Shown here in pieces: positions 1 to 5,495 of a stretch of 6,507 nt of DNA. Position 1 is the stretch's first letter, and each line of letters starts with the position of its first letter. This DNA is from CAMQVM01 sp044433405 (lineage in GTDB: Bacteria > Bacteroidota > Bacteroidia > Bacteroidales > Rikenellaceae). The DNA is taken from the NCBI GenBank assembly GCA_044433405.1, contig JAWXTQ010000121.1:1-6507 (forward strand), written 5' to 3'. Position numbers and translations under genes: made by a program. The notes beneath the pieces are model-generated. The model had not been told where the DNA came from. It saw nothing but the letters and a program-made list of their open reading frames with translations, and searched no databases.

Positions 1-981
1 GCAGCGCGAGATTTGCGTTATGAGTGGTTTGAGCAGCTGTGTAGTGAGCATGGCTATAACAAAATAGCTATAGCGCATAATGCAGGAGATGCTAATGAGA
101 CATTTTTTATAAACTTAATGCGTTCTACTGGCGTTGAGGGTTTAGAGGGTATCAAACCACGCAATGGCAAGATTGTTCGCCCTTTGCTGTTTGCCACACG
201 TGCGCAGATCGAATCACATGCTCACCAAAACAATATAGAGTATCGAACCGATAGCTCTAATCTATCTTCATACTATCTGCGTAACTGGATACGACTAGAA
301 ATGTTGCCAAAGATTTGTGATAAACAACCCAATTTTAGTGCTACAATGATGAGTAATATGGAGCATATATCTAATCATAATTCACTTTTTAGCAGAGTAT
401 TGCAGAGATTAAAAAGCGAGGTGATGATTGGCGATAACGTTTACTCACTCTCTAAAATTAAGCTTTACGAGAGCGATAGTGTTCAGTTTCTGTATGAACT
501 TCTAAAACCAATGGGTTTTTCGCATCAAAATTGTAAATCAATAATTGATGTTACATCTAGCGGAAGAATTTTTATGTCGCGTACTCACAGAGCATTAGTT
601 GATCGTGATACATTGATAGTAGAAGAGAGTGGCAACATAATAGATTCGTTAGGAACGCTTACGGTCGAGTGTGTCACAAATTGTGATTTTAGTGCTTTGA
701 CACCTAATAAAATTTTGGTAGATGGCGATAAGATTGTGGGTGATTTATCTCTACGACTCTATAAGTCTGGAGATGTGATATCACCTTTAGGTATGCGAGG
801 GCGCAAAAAGGTGAGCGACTTGCTTATTGATGCAAAGGCTACTCGTTTCGAGAAAGAGCGACAAAAGATTGTCGAGGATAACAAGGAGATTGTATGGGTT
901 GTAGGTCGTAGGGCAAGTGAGCGATATAAGGTCACACCGCAAACTAAAAATATATTGTTAATTACTTATCATACAACATAA
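1..981 (+). CDS. tilS: tRNA(Ile)-lysidine synthase TilS, 5'-truncated by the window edge
   Basis: TilS uses ATP and lysine to convert C34 of the CAU-anticodon tRNA-Ile to lysidine in the cytoplasm, so that the tRNA reads AUA as isoleucine. The reading frame is open from base 1 (residues AARDLRYEWFEQL), so the gene begins before the window. A TTG at 13 is not a real start. The PP-loop ATP-binding SGGxDS motif, normally near the N-terminus, is therefore not visible. What is visible: the core segment IAIAHNAGDANETFFINLMR, then STGVEGLEGI, and RPLLF, all matching the TilS catalytic domain. The C-terminal tRNA-binding domain follows (SGDVISPLGMRGRKKVSDLL, then WVVGRRASERYKVTPQTK). About 326 residues are present of a usual 430 or so. 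One oddity is that the family's AHH motif reads AHN here. The next gene follows after 20 bp, so co-transcription is likely. Identification is by family motifs and is secure. Confidence 0.93.
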   Translation, partial: AARDLRYEWFEQLCSEHGYNKIAIAHNAGDANETFFINLMRSTGVEGLEGIKPRNGKIVRPLLFATRAQIESHAHQNNIEYRTDSSNLSSYYLRNWIRLEMLPKICDKQPNFSATMMSNMEHISNHNSLFSRVLQRLKSEVMIGDNVYSLSKIKLYESDSVQFLYELLKPMGFSHQNCKSIIDVTSSGRIFMSRTHRALVDRDTLIVEESGNIIDSLGTLTVECVTNCDFSALTPNKILVDGDKIVGDLSLRLYKSGDVISPLGMRGRKKVSDLLIDAKATRFEKERQKIVEDNKEIVWVVGRRASERYKVTPQTKNILLITYHTT

Positions 982-1001
982 TAAATAATAATTAATTATA
1001 A

Positions 1002-2237
1002 ATGAAGGAAATAGAATCAATTAAATTACGCTTTTCGATTATTGGAAACAATAGCGAGATTAATCGCGCTTTAGAGGTAGCTTTAAAGGTTGCTTCTACA
1101 GATTTGTCTGTGTTAATCACTGGTGAAAGTGGGGTTGGTAAAGAGTTTTTTCCTCAAATAATACACACCTCCTCATCGCGTAAGCATGGAAATTATATAG
1201 CTGTTAATTGTGGAGCAATCCCCGAAGGAACTATAGATTCTGAGCTATTTGGCCATGAGAAGGGTGCTTTTACTGGTGCAATGGATAGTCGTAAAGGCTA
1301 TTTTGAGATAGCTGATGGTGGTACAATATTCCTAGATGAGGTTGCAGAGCTTCCTTTGACAACCCAGGTTCGTCTATTAAGAGTTTTGCAAACTGGTGAG
1401 TTTTTGAAAGTTGGTTCATCTAAGGTTCAAAAGACCAATGTGAGAGTGGTTGCTGCTACAAATATTAACCTTAATGCAGCTATTGAGTCTGGGCGATTTA
1501 GAGAGGATTTGTATTATCGTTTAAATACTGTTCCGATAATAGTTCCCCCTCTACGTAAGCGTAAAGAGGATATCCATCTTCTCTTTAGGAAGTTTAGCTC
1601 AGTTGTTGCACAACAATATAAAATGCCCTCAATATCGCTTACTCCGCAAGCTAGGGTGATGCTAGAGAGTTATGTGTGGCCTGGAAACATTCGACAGCTA
1701 AAAAATGTTGCCGAGCAAATATCGGTGATAGAGGATAGCAGGGTTATTGATGATACAATATTGCAGAAATATTTGCCTCCTGTTACTCAAACTCCTGCTA
1801 TAACAAATATCAAGAGTGATAAGCAGGAGAGTTTTAATCAGGGTGATGTTAATATCGACCGTGAGATGATGTTTGCTGTGTTGCGTGAGTTGCGCATGGA
1901 TATATCTGATATTAAACACATGTTGTTAGAGATGGGAGGTGGCGTTAATAGAGTATCGCCCGACAAACAGGTGTGGGATAGAGCAATAGTGACTCCTTAT
2001 AGTGGTTTTGCTTCACTGCCACCTGCTCATTCGAGTGAAGAAGATTATGTTGCTACCGAAGTAGTAACTGATCTTATAGAGGAGGAGAAAACCAAAGAGA
2101 GTGTGCAGCGCGATGCAATTATTAAAGCGTTGTCGCGACATGGTGGTAAGCGTAAAGAGGCAGCAAAAGAGCTGTTTATATCTGAGCGTACCCTTTATAG
2201 GCGAATAAAAGAGTTAGGAATTGACGAAACGAAATAA
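1002..2237 (+). CDS. σ54-dependent AAA+ transcriptional activator with Fis-type HTH, no receiver domain
   Basis: A 411-residue bacterial enhancer-binding protein expected to hydrolyse ATP and remodel RNA polymerase carrying σ54 (RpoN). The AAA+ domain starts almost at residue 13. It has Walker A GESGVGKE (41-48), the σ54-contact loop GAFTGA (88-93, intact), Walker B GGTIFLDEVAEL (106-117, acidic pair D112/E113), the arginine-finger segment GRFREDLYYRL (164-174) and the sensor II segment WPGNIRQLKN (226-235). Residues about 260-365 form a linker that I do not recognise. Residues 370-411 form a Fis-type helix-turn-helix (GGKRKEAAKELFISERTLYR). There is no N-terminal receiver, GAF or PAS domain, so activity is probably not controlled by direct phosphorylation of this protein. 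It may be controlled by abundance or through the linker. The ATG lies 20 bp after tilS, and the lptE-like gene follows after 12 bp. This regulator-lipoprotein pair is common in Bacteroidales, but the targets cannot be read from this sequence. Confidence 0.92.
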   Translation: MKEIESIKLRFSIIGNNSEINRALEVALKVASTDLSVLITGESGVGKEFFPQIIHTSSSRKHGNYIAVNCGAIPEGTIDSELFGHEKGAFTGAMDSRKGYFEIADGGTIFLDEVAELPLTTQVRLLRVLQTGEFLKVGSSKVQKTNVRVVAATNINLNAAIESGRFREDLYYRLNTVPIIVPPLRKRKEDIHLLFRKFSSVVAQQYKMPSISLTPQARVMLESYVWPGNIRQLKNVAEQISVIEDSRVIDDTILQKYLPPVTQTPAITNIKSDKQESFNQGDVNIDREMMFAVLRELRMDISDIKHMLLEMGGGVNRVSPDKQVWDRAIVTPYSGFASLPPAHSSEEDYVATEVVTDLIEEEKTKESVQRDAIIKALSRHGGKRKEAAKELFISERTLYRRIKELGIDETK

Positions 2238-2249
2238 AAGAAATATAAA

Positions 2250-2771
2250 ATGGTGAAATTATTTAATAGTAATCTAAGAAAAGCTGTAGCTGGGTTATTG
2301 TTGTGTTGTTTGTCAGCATGTACTTTTAGCTATTCATTTACGGGTGCCTCTATTCCTGTAGAGGCAAAGACTTTTAGTGTTGAGCAGATACAAAATATTG
2401 CAACTATGGTTGCGCCAATTCTAGCTTCAACATTTACTGATGAGTTAAAGCTGAGAATGTCGCAACAAACACGACTTTCGCAAGTAAACGAAGGTGGAGA
2501 CTTGGCTTTCTCAGGTGAAGTAATCAACTATACATCTACTCCTACAGCCGTAACTGGTGATGAGTATGCATCAATGAATAGATTGACAATAACTGCAAAG
2601 ATTAGGTTTACAAACAAATACGATCAAGCTACCGACTTTGAAAAGACTTTCTCGGCATACCAAGATTACGATTCAAGTCAGCTACTTCAGACCGTAGAGA
2701 CCACACTTATCACAGAGTTGGTAGAACAGTTAGTAGATGATATCTTTAACGCTGCGGTTTCCAACTGGTAG
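2250..2771 (+). CDS. lptE: LptE-family outer-membrane lipoprotein (LPS assembly)
   Basis: A 173-residue predicted lipoprotein. The first 23 residues form a signal peptide with a basic/hydrophobic start and a lipobox LSAC, giving a lipidated Cys24. After that come YSFTGASIP and, towards the end, DYDSSQ and VDDIFNAAVSNW. These are signatures I recognise from the Bacteroidota LptE family. By family knowledge LptE binds the LptD β-barrel and helps insert lipopolysaccharide or lipooligosaccharide into the outer leaflet of the outer membrane. The length fits the family (roughly 165-175 residues). The ATG is 12 bp after the σ54 activator gene, so the two are very probably co-transcribed. In many Bacteroidales secG lies close downstream of this pair, but here a convergent FKBP gene does. 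The assignment rests on sequence pattern rather than on a search, and LptE proteins are poorly conserved between phyla, so the lipoprotein call is firmer than the LPS role. Confidence 0.83.
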   Translation: MVKLFNSNLRKAVAGLLLCCLSACTFSYSFTGASIPVEAKTFSVEQIQNIATMVAPILASTFTDELKLRMSQQTRLSQVNEGGDLAFSGEVINYTSTPTAVTGDEYASMNRLTITAKIRFTNKYDQATDFEKTFSAYQDYDSSQLLQTVETTLITELVEQLVDDIFNAAVSNW

Positions 2772-2782
2772 TGATGGTGTTT

Positions 2783-2839
2783 GCATGGCAATATTCGAGC
2801 TTTGGTTTGCCATGCTAATCAACCAAATTAGTTGATTTT
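2783..2839 (+). terminator. hairpins between convergent lptE and FKBP genes; probable terminator
   Basis: Two stem-loops lie in the short gap between convergent genes. The first is a perfect 9-bp stem GCATGGCAA (2783-2791) with TTGCCATGC (2807-2815) and a 15-base loop. The second is AATCAAC (2817-2823) with GTTGATT (2831-2837) and a 7-base loop, running into TTTTG. The second overlaps the FKBP stop codon. The T-run is short, so this is a modest intrinsic terminator on the plus strand. The first hairpin could serve either strand. Confidence 0.5.
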
Positions 2840-3232
2840 GATTAACTCTATTTCAAAGATTAGCGTTGAGTATCCAGGGATGTTGTCGACGCCTTTATCG
2901 CCATATCCCATGTTGTATGGTATGAAAATTTGCCATTTGTCGCCTACAACCATCTCCCTAAGTGCAATTTGCCACCCCTCTATTACCTCTCTTACTCTAA
3001 AGGTTTCAGGGTAAGAGTTTTCTAGTGTTGATTCAAATTCTCTGTTATCAATGAATGTTCCTCTGTAGTGTACAGAAACAACATCGCTGAGTTCTGGCTT
3101 GATTGTGCCTGTTCCCGACTGAATAACTTTGTAAAGAACTCTATTAGATAGAGTGTTTATATCGTCACTCTTTGCGAGCTTTATTAAAAAGTTTTTATTA
3201 TTCTCTTTGTATATTTTCTTCGCTAATTTCAT
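2828..3232 (-). CDS. FKBP-type peptidyl-prolyl cis-trans isomerase
   Basis: A 134-residue protein with one FKBP domain, which catalyses cis-trans isomerisation of X-Pro bonds during protein folding. The domain covers residues about 31-132: VLYKVIQSGTG, then VSVHYRGTFIDNREFEST (Y56, F66), then VREVIEGWQIALREMVVGDK (V83, I84, W87), then IPYNMGYGDKG (Y110) and STLIFEIELI (F126). These match the FKBP12 pocket residues Tyr26, Phe36, Val55, Ile56, Trp59, Tyr82 and Phe99. The residue equivalent to Asp37 is Glu67, a conservative change that may affect activity. The first 30 residues are lysine-rich (KLAKKIYKENNKNF) and contain no signal peptide or lipobox, unlike the many Bacteroidota FKBPs that are exported lipoproteins. 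It is therefore probably cytoplasmic. The ATG start is supported by a good promoter about 27 bp upstream. The gene is divergent from gdhA and convergent with lptE. Confidence 0.9.
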   Translation of the reverse strand: MKLAKKIYKENNKNFLIKLAKSDDINTLSNRVLYKVIQSGTGTIKPELSDVVSVHYRGTFIDNREFESTLENSYPETFRVREVIEGWQIALREMVVGDKWQIFIPYNMGYGDKGVDNIPGYSTLIFEIELIKIN

Positions 3233-3258
3233 CTCTAAATATTGATAATTGTTTTGTG

Positions 3259-3290
3259 CAAAGGTATAGAAAAACCACTAATCTCACAAA
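3259..3290 (-). promoter_or_regulatory. Bacteroidota-type promoter for the FKBP gene
   Basis: Read on the minus strand, TTTG (complement of 3287-3290) is followed after exactly 20 bp by TACCTTTG (complement of 3259-3266). This is a full match to the Bacteroidota -33/-7 consensus TTTG and TAnnTTTG. Transcription would start near 3252, leaving a leader of about 20 bases before the ATG at 3232. That supports the chosen FKBP start. Confidence 0.7.
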
Positions 3291-3312
3291 TATGTCATAT
3301 TTTACTCTCTTA

Positions 3313-3344
3313 TTTGTATTTATCGAAAATTTTCACTATTTTTG
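3313..3344 (+). promoter_or_regulatory. Bacteroidota-type promoter for gdhA
   Basis: TTTG (3313-3316) and TATTTTTG (3337-3344) are separated by 20 bp, a full match to TTTG / TAnnTTTG. The predicted start of transcription is near 3351, giving an A/T-rich leader of about 46 bases before the gdhA ATG at 3397. The element is 22 bp away from the divergent FKBP promoter, so the two share a very small control region. Confidence 0.7.
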
Positions 3345-3396
3345 AAAGGATTCTAAATCTTAATATCAAATATAATTATTAGTAAATTTTAATAGT

Positions 3397-4752
3397 ATGG
3401 AAAAGTACATAGAAAAATATGTAGCAGATTTTATGACTCAAATTGAGCATAAAAATCCAGGTGAAGTAGAGTTTCACCAAGCAGTAAAAGAGGTAGTTGA
3501 AAGCGTAGCTCCTTACATCTTAGAAAACCCAGTAATGCAAAGCATGAAAATTCTTGAACGCATTGCTGAACCTGAAAGAATTATCATATTCCGTGTGCCA
3601 TGGACTAGAGATAATGGTGATTTAGAGATAAATAGAGGTTATCGAGTTCAAAATAATAGCGCGCTAGGACCATACAAAGGAGGTTTGAGATTGCATCGTT
3701 CGGTTAATCTTAGTATCTTGAAATTTTTAGCATTTGAACAAACATTCAAAAACAGCTTGACTACACTCCCTATGGGCGGTGGAAAAGGTGGCTCAGACTT
3801 TGACCCTAAGGGTAAATCGGATGCAGAGGTGATGCGTTTCTGTCAATCTTTTGTAACAGAATTGTGCCGTCATATAGGTCCAGATACTGATGTTCCTGCG
3901 GGTGATATCGGTGTTGGTGGTCGTGAGATTGGTTTTATGTTTGGTCAATATAAACGTCTACGCAACGAGTTTACAGGAACTCTTACAGGTAAAGGTTTAG
4001 CTTGGGGAGGTAGCTTACTTCGCACAGAGGCTACTGGATATGGATTATGCTATTTTGTTAGAGAGATGTTAACACGCCAAAATGACTCGTTTAAAGATAA
4101 AATCGTAACAGTTTCAGGTAGTGGTAATGTAGCTCAATATGCAATCGAAAAATCGTTAGAGTTAGGAGCTAAAGTAGTTACTGCTTCTGATTCGTCAGGC
4201 TATATCTATGATGCTGACGGTATTGATAGCGACAAACTAGAGTATATTAAAGATCTTAAAACCATTTATAGAGGTAGAATATCAGAGTATGTAGAGAGAT
4301 ACCCATCTGCTCAATATTTTCCAGGTGAGCGTCCATGGGGTGTGAAGTGCGATATAGCTCTGCCTTGTGCAACTCAAAACGAACTTAATGGCGAAGATGC
4401 ACAAAAATTGGTTGATAATGGATGTTTCTGTGTGGGTGAGGGTGCTAATATGCCATCTACTCCTGAGGCAATCGAGATATTCTTAACAAATAAGATATTA
4501 TTCTCTCCTGGCAAGGCGTCTAATGCTGGTGGAGTAGCTACGTCAGGACTAGAAATGTCGCAAAACTCTATGCGCTTAGGATGGACTCGTGAAGAGGTAG
4601 ATGCTAAGCTAAGTATGATAATGAGCAATATCCACGCAACATGTGTCGAATATGGTACTGAGGAGGGTGGCTATATCAACTATGTAAAAGGAGCAAATAT
4701 TGGAGGCTTCATCAAAGTAGCAAATGCAATGATTCAACAAGGATTTGTTTAG
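3397..4752 (+). CDS. gdhA: NADP-specific glutamate dehydrogenase
   Basis: A 451-residue hexameric-type glutamate dehydrogenase, which makes L-glutamate from 2-oxoglutarate, ammonium and NADPH and so assimilates nitrogen in the cytoplasm. The substrate domain shows YRVQNNSALGPYKGGLRLH with K94, then K118 and the catalytic-lysine segment LPMGGGKGG with K130. The catalytic aspartate D170 is in DVPAGDIGVGGREIG. The nucleotide-binding domain starts near 235, with GSGNVA (241-246) as the glycine-rich turn. ASDSSG (263-268) follows at the end of the second strand. Ser264 there, in place of an acidic residue, is typical of NADP-preferring enzymes. NMPSTPEA and the C-terminal VANAMIQQGFV are as in the family. 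Length is close to the usual 444-450, so it is complete and looks functional. It has its own promoter and no co-directional partner. Its TAG stop lies inside the first copy of a 13-bp repeat. Confidence 0.97.
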   Translation: MEKYIEKYVADFMTQIEHKNPGEVEFHQAVKEVVESVAPYILENPVMQSMKILERIAEPERIIIFRVPWTRDNGDLEINRGYRVQNNSALGPYKGGLRLHRSVNLSILKFLAFEQTFKNSLTTLPMGGGKGGSDFDPKGKSDAEVMRFCQSFVTELCRHIGPDTDVPAGDIGVGGREIGFMFGQYKRLRNEFTGTLTGKGLAWGGSLLRTEATGYGLCYFVREMLTRQNDSFKDKIVTVSGSGNVAQYAIEKSLELGAKVVTASDSSGYIYDADGIDSDKLEYIKDLKTIYRGRISEYVERYPSAQYFPGERPWGVKCDIALPCATQNELNGEDAQKLVDNGCFCVGEGANMPSTPEAIEIFLTNKILFSPGKASNAGGVATSGLEMSQNSMRLGWTREEVDAKLSMIMSNIHATCVEYGTEEGGYINYVKGANIGGFIKVANAMIQQGFV

Positions 4753-4773
4753 CGGCTTTGTTTAGCGGCTTTC
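4748..4773. repeat. 13-bp tandem repeat overlapping the gdhA stop codon
   Basis: The unit TTTAGCGGCTTTG (4748-4760) is followed directly by TTTAGCGGCTTTC (4761-4773), 12 of 13 bases identical. The gdhA stop TAG is at 4750-4752, inside the first copy. The second copy provides the left strand (CGGCTTTCAC, 4766-4775) of the outer stem of the cloverleaf-like structure. This could be a slippage duplication or a duplication made when the structured element was inserted. The sequence alone does not decide between these. Confidence 0.75.
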
Positions 4774-4895
4774 ACCGCATGAGCTAAAGCTCATGCTTGT
4801 AGGAATAGGTTTTTATTTCTTATACTCATACCTATGGTATGGTAACGAAATAAAAACCTATTCCTATTTTTGGCTTCGCCAAAAAGTGAAAGCCG
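4766..4895. repeat. cloverleaf-like set of nested perfect inverted repeats
   Basis: An outer perfect 10-bp stem, CGGCTTTCAC (4766-4775) with GTGAAAGCCG (4886-4895), encloses three hairpins that fill nearly all the space. Hairpin 1 is GCATGAGCT (4777-4785) with AGCTCATGC (4788-4796). Hairpin 2 is a perfect 20-bp stem, 4800-4819 with 4847-4866. Its top is further paired by TAC/GTA and by CATACC (4827-4832) with GGTATG (4836-4841). Hairpin 3 is TTTTTGGC (4867-4874) with GCCAAAAA (4878-4885). Hairpins 2 and 3 abut and hairpin 3 abuts the outer stem, so this is a compact four-way junction. Possible readings are a structured RNA, an extruding DNA element, or the end of a non-autonomous mobile element. 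It is not a tRNA, because the arm lengths do not fit and no anticodon arm or CCA-type acceptor stem is present. Confidence 0.75.
4800..4871 (+). terminator. long hairpin with T-run, probable gdhA terminator
   Basis: The 20-bp perfect stem (4800-4819 with 4847-4866) is followed immediately by TTTTT (4867-4871), 48 bases after the gdhA stop. This has the form of an intrinsic terminator, although the base of the stem is A/T-rich and the stem is unusually long. The same bases take part in the cloverleaf-like structure, so termination may be a by-product of that element. Confidence 0.5.
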
Positions 4896-4963
4896 AGGCG
4901 TACCAGAGCTATCAAAAAAGAAGAATTGTGTTTAAGTTTTTTTTAGAAAAAAACCACGCGCTA

Positions 4964-5123
4964 GACTACTATGAGCCATTTTTATCTTCTTGGCTTAACG
5001 CCAATTCGCTAAAAAAGACTCCTAGCAGCCTACCGCTGGTAAAAAAACCTTCGTCGCTACCGCTCCTCGGGCTCACTTGCGTTCGCTAGGTATTCTCATG
5101 AAAGTGATGTATAGCTTCGCAAT
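4964..5123 (-). repeat. structured repeat, copy 1 (inverted relative to copy 2)
   Basis: Read on the minus strand, this segment aligns with 5269-5426 on the plus strand. The best part (5051-5123) matches 5269-5341 at 61 of 73 positions by my hand alignment, with no gaps, including the runs CGCTCCTCGGGCTCACTT and GTGATGT. Outward of that the match is looser, but anchors persist (CCAGCGG, GGAG, TTTTT, TAAAAATGG, GTC). The outer part folds as T5, a 6-base internal loop, the stem TTGGC/GCCAA (4990-4994 with 5000-5004) and a matching 6-base loop. The limits are approximate, and weaker similarity may reach to about 4936. Confidence 0.72.
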
Positions 5124-5231
5124 GGTCGAGATTTGGGGTAGTGATTTGGAATAATGATTAACGCCGATAATGATAAATGATTAATAACCTTAACAGTTAC
5201 TATCTGCGACCCTGTTTACACCCAGTCTAGT

Positions 5232-5251
5232 CCCTGCAAGACCCTGCAAGA
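5232..5251 (+). repeat. 10-bp tandem repeat in the centre of the inverted pair
   Basis: CCCTGCAAGA occurs twice head to tail (5232-5241 and 5242-5251). It sits in the 145-bp segment between the two inverted repeat copies (5124-5268). That segment also has AATGATTAA at 5153-5161 and again at 5176-5184. I see no gene or promoter in the segment. Confidence 0.7.
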
Positions 5252-5268
5252 CACGTCATGTTACACAG

Positions 5269-5426
5269 ATCGCGAAGCCACACATCACCCACATGAGTAT
5301 CCCCAGCGAACGAAAGTGAGCCCGAGGAGCGAAAGCGACGAGGAGTTCTTGCCAGCGGGGGGCATTCATGGAGCATTTTTGAATGGTTAGCGATAGCTAA
5401 GCTTTTAAAAATGGTTCAGGGATGTC
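5269..5426 (+). repeat. structured repeat, copy 2
   Basis: This is the partner of copy 1, in opposite orientation and 145 bp away. The core 5269-5341 carries AGCGAACG, then AAGTGAGCCCGAGGAGCG, then AGCGACGA. The outer part folds as CATTTTT (5374-5380) with AAAAATG (5407-5413), 6-base internal loops, and the inner stem TTAGC (5387-5391) with GCTAA (5396-5400). This is the same geometry as copy 1, with the inner-stem G-C pair replaced by A-T on both sides. An alternative pairing CATTC (5363-5367) with GAATG (5381-5385) is also possible. Some similarity to copy 1 may extend to about 5460. Confidence 0.72.
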
Positions 5427-5495
5427 ATTTGCGAGCTTCTTGTAAAAATCGCTAAGAATTCATCTTACTGAATATAGTATGACTCAACTTAGAAC

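Larger units (their letters stand above)
4753..5495. other. 743-bp noncoding block of inverted repeats
   Basis: No credible gene lies between gdhA and the nitroreductase gene. Frames that stay open for a while, for example 4793-5089 on the plus strand, run straight through palindromes and resemble no family. The block holds, in order: the tandem repeat, the cloverleaf-like structure, an A/T-rich stretch with an 8-bp hairpin (GTTTTTTT 4936-4943 with AAAAAAAC 4947-4954), two diverged inverted copies of a 160-bp repeat, and a 145-bp centre. The last 65 bases before the nitroreductase stop hold only weak hairpins. The middle is visibly richer in G and C than the surrounding genes, which suggests a separate origin. 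Confidence 0.8.

Noticed and set aside
1698..1919. Minus-strand open frame inside the σ54 activator gene
   Set aside because: It lies entirely opposite a well-conserved coding region and has no recognisable product.
2330..2527. Minus-strand open frame inside lptE
   Set aside because: It is a shadow of the lipoprotein gene with no family resemblance.
2786..2802. σ54 promoter: TGGCA with a GC 12 bp downstream
   Set aside because: Only the GG and GC steps match the -24/-12 consensus. It lies inside a terminator-like hairpin and would read into the antisense of the FKBP gene.
2832..3014. Plus-strand open frame opposite the FKBP gene
   Set aside because: The FKBP frame carries conserved pocket residues, so this is its complement.
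4374..4628. Minus-strand open frame inside gdhA
   Set aside because: It is the complement of a clear enzyme frame with no own signals.
4766..4895. tRNA or tmRNA-like gene suggested by the cloverleaf shape
   Set aside because: Arm lengths (20+ bp for one arm), the absence of a T-loop GTTCRA motif and the lack of a CCA-type acceptor end exclude it.
4936..4954. Hairpin GTTTTTTT/AAAAAAAC as a terminator
   Set aside because: The stem is almost pure A/T, has a 3-base loop and no following T-run, and no gene ends next to it.
4793..5089. Open frame of 98 codons on the plus strand after gdhA
   Set aside because: It runs through the arms of the 20-bp and 8-bp hairpins and the repeat copy, is rich in low-complexity Lys/Ser/Leu runs, resembles no family, and lacks an A/T-rich leader or promoter.
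4748..5460. CRISPR array
   Set aside because: Repeats are inverted or in pairs, with no regular direct repeats separated by equal spacers, and no cas gene is present.
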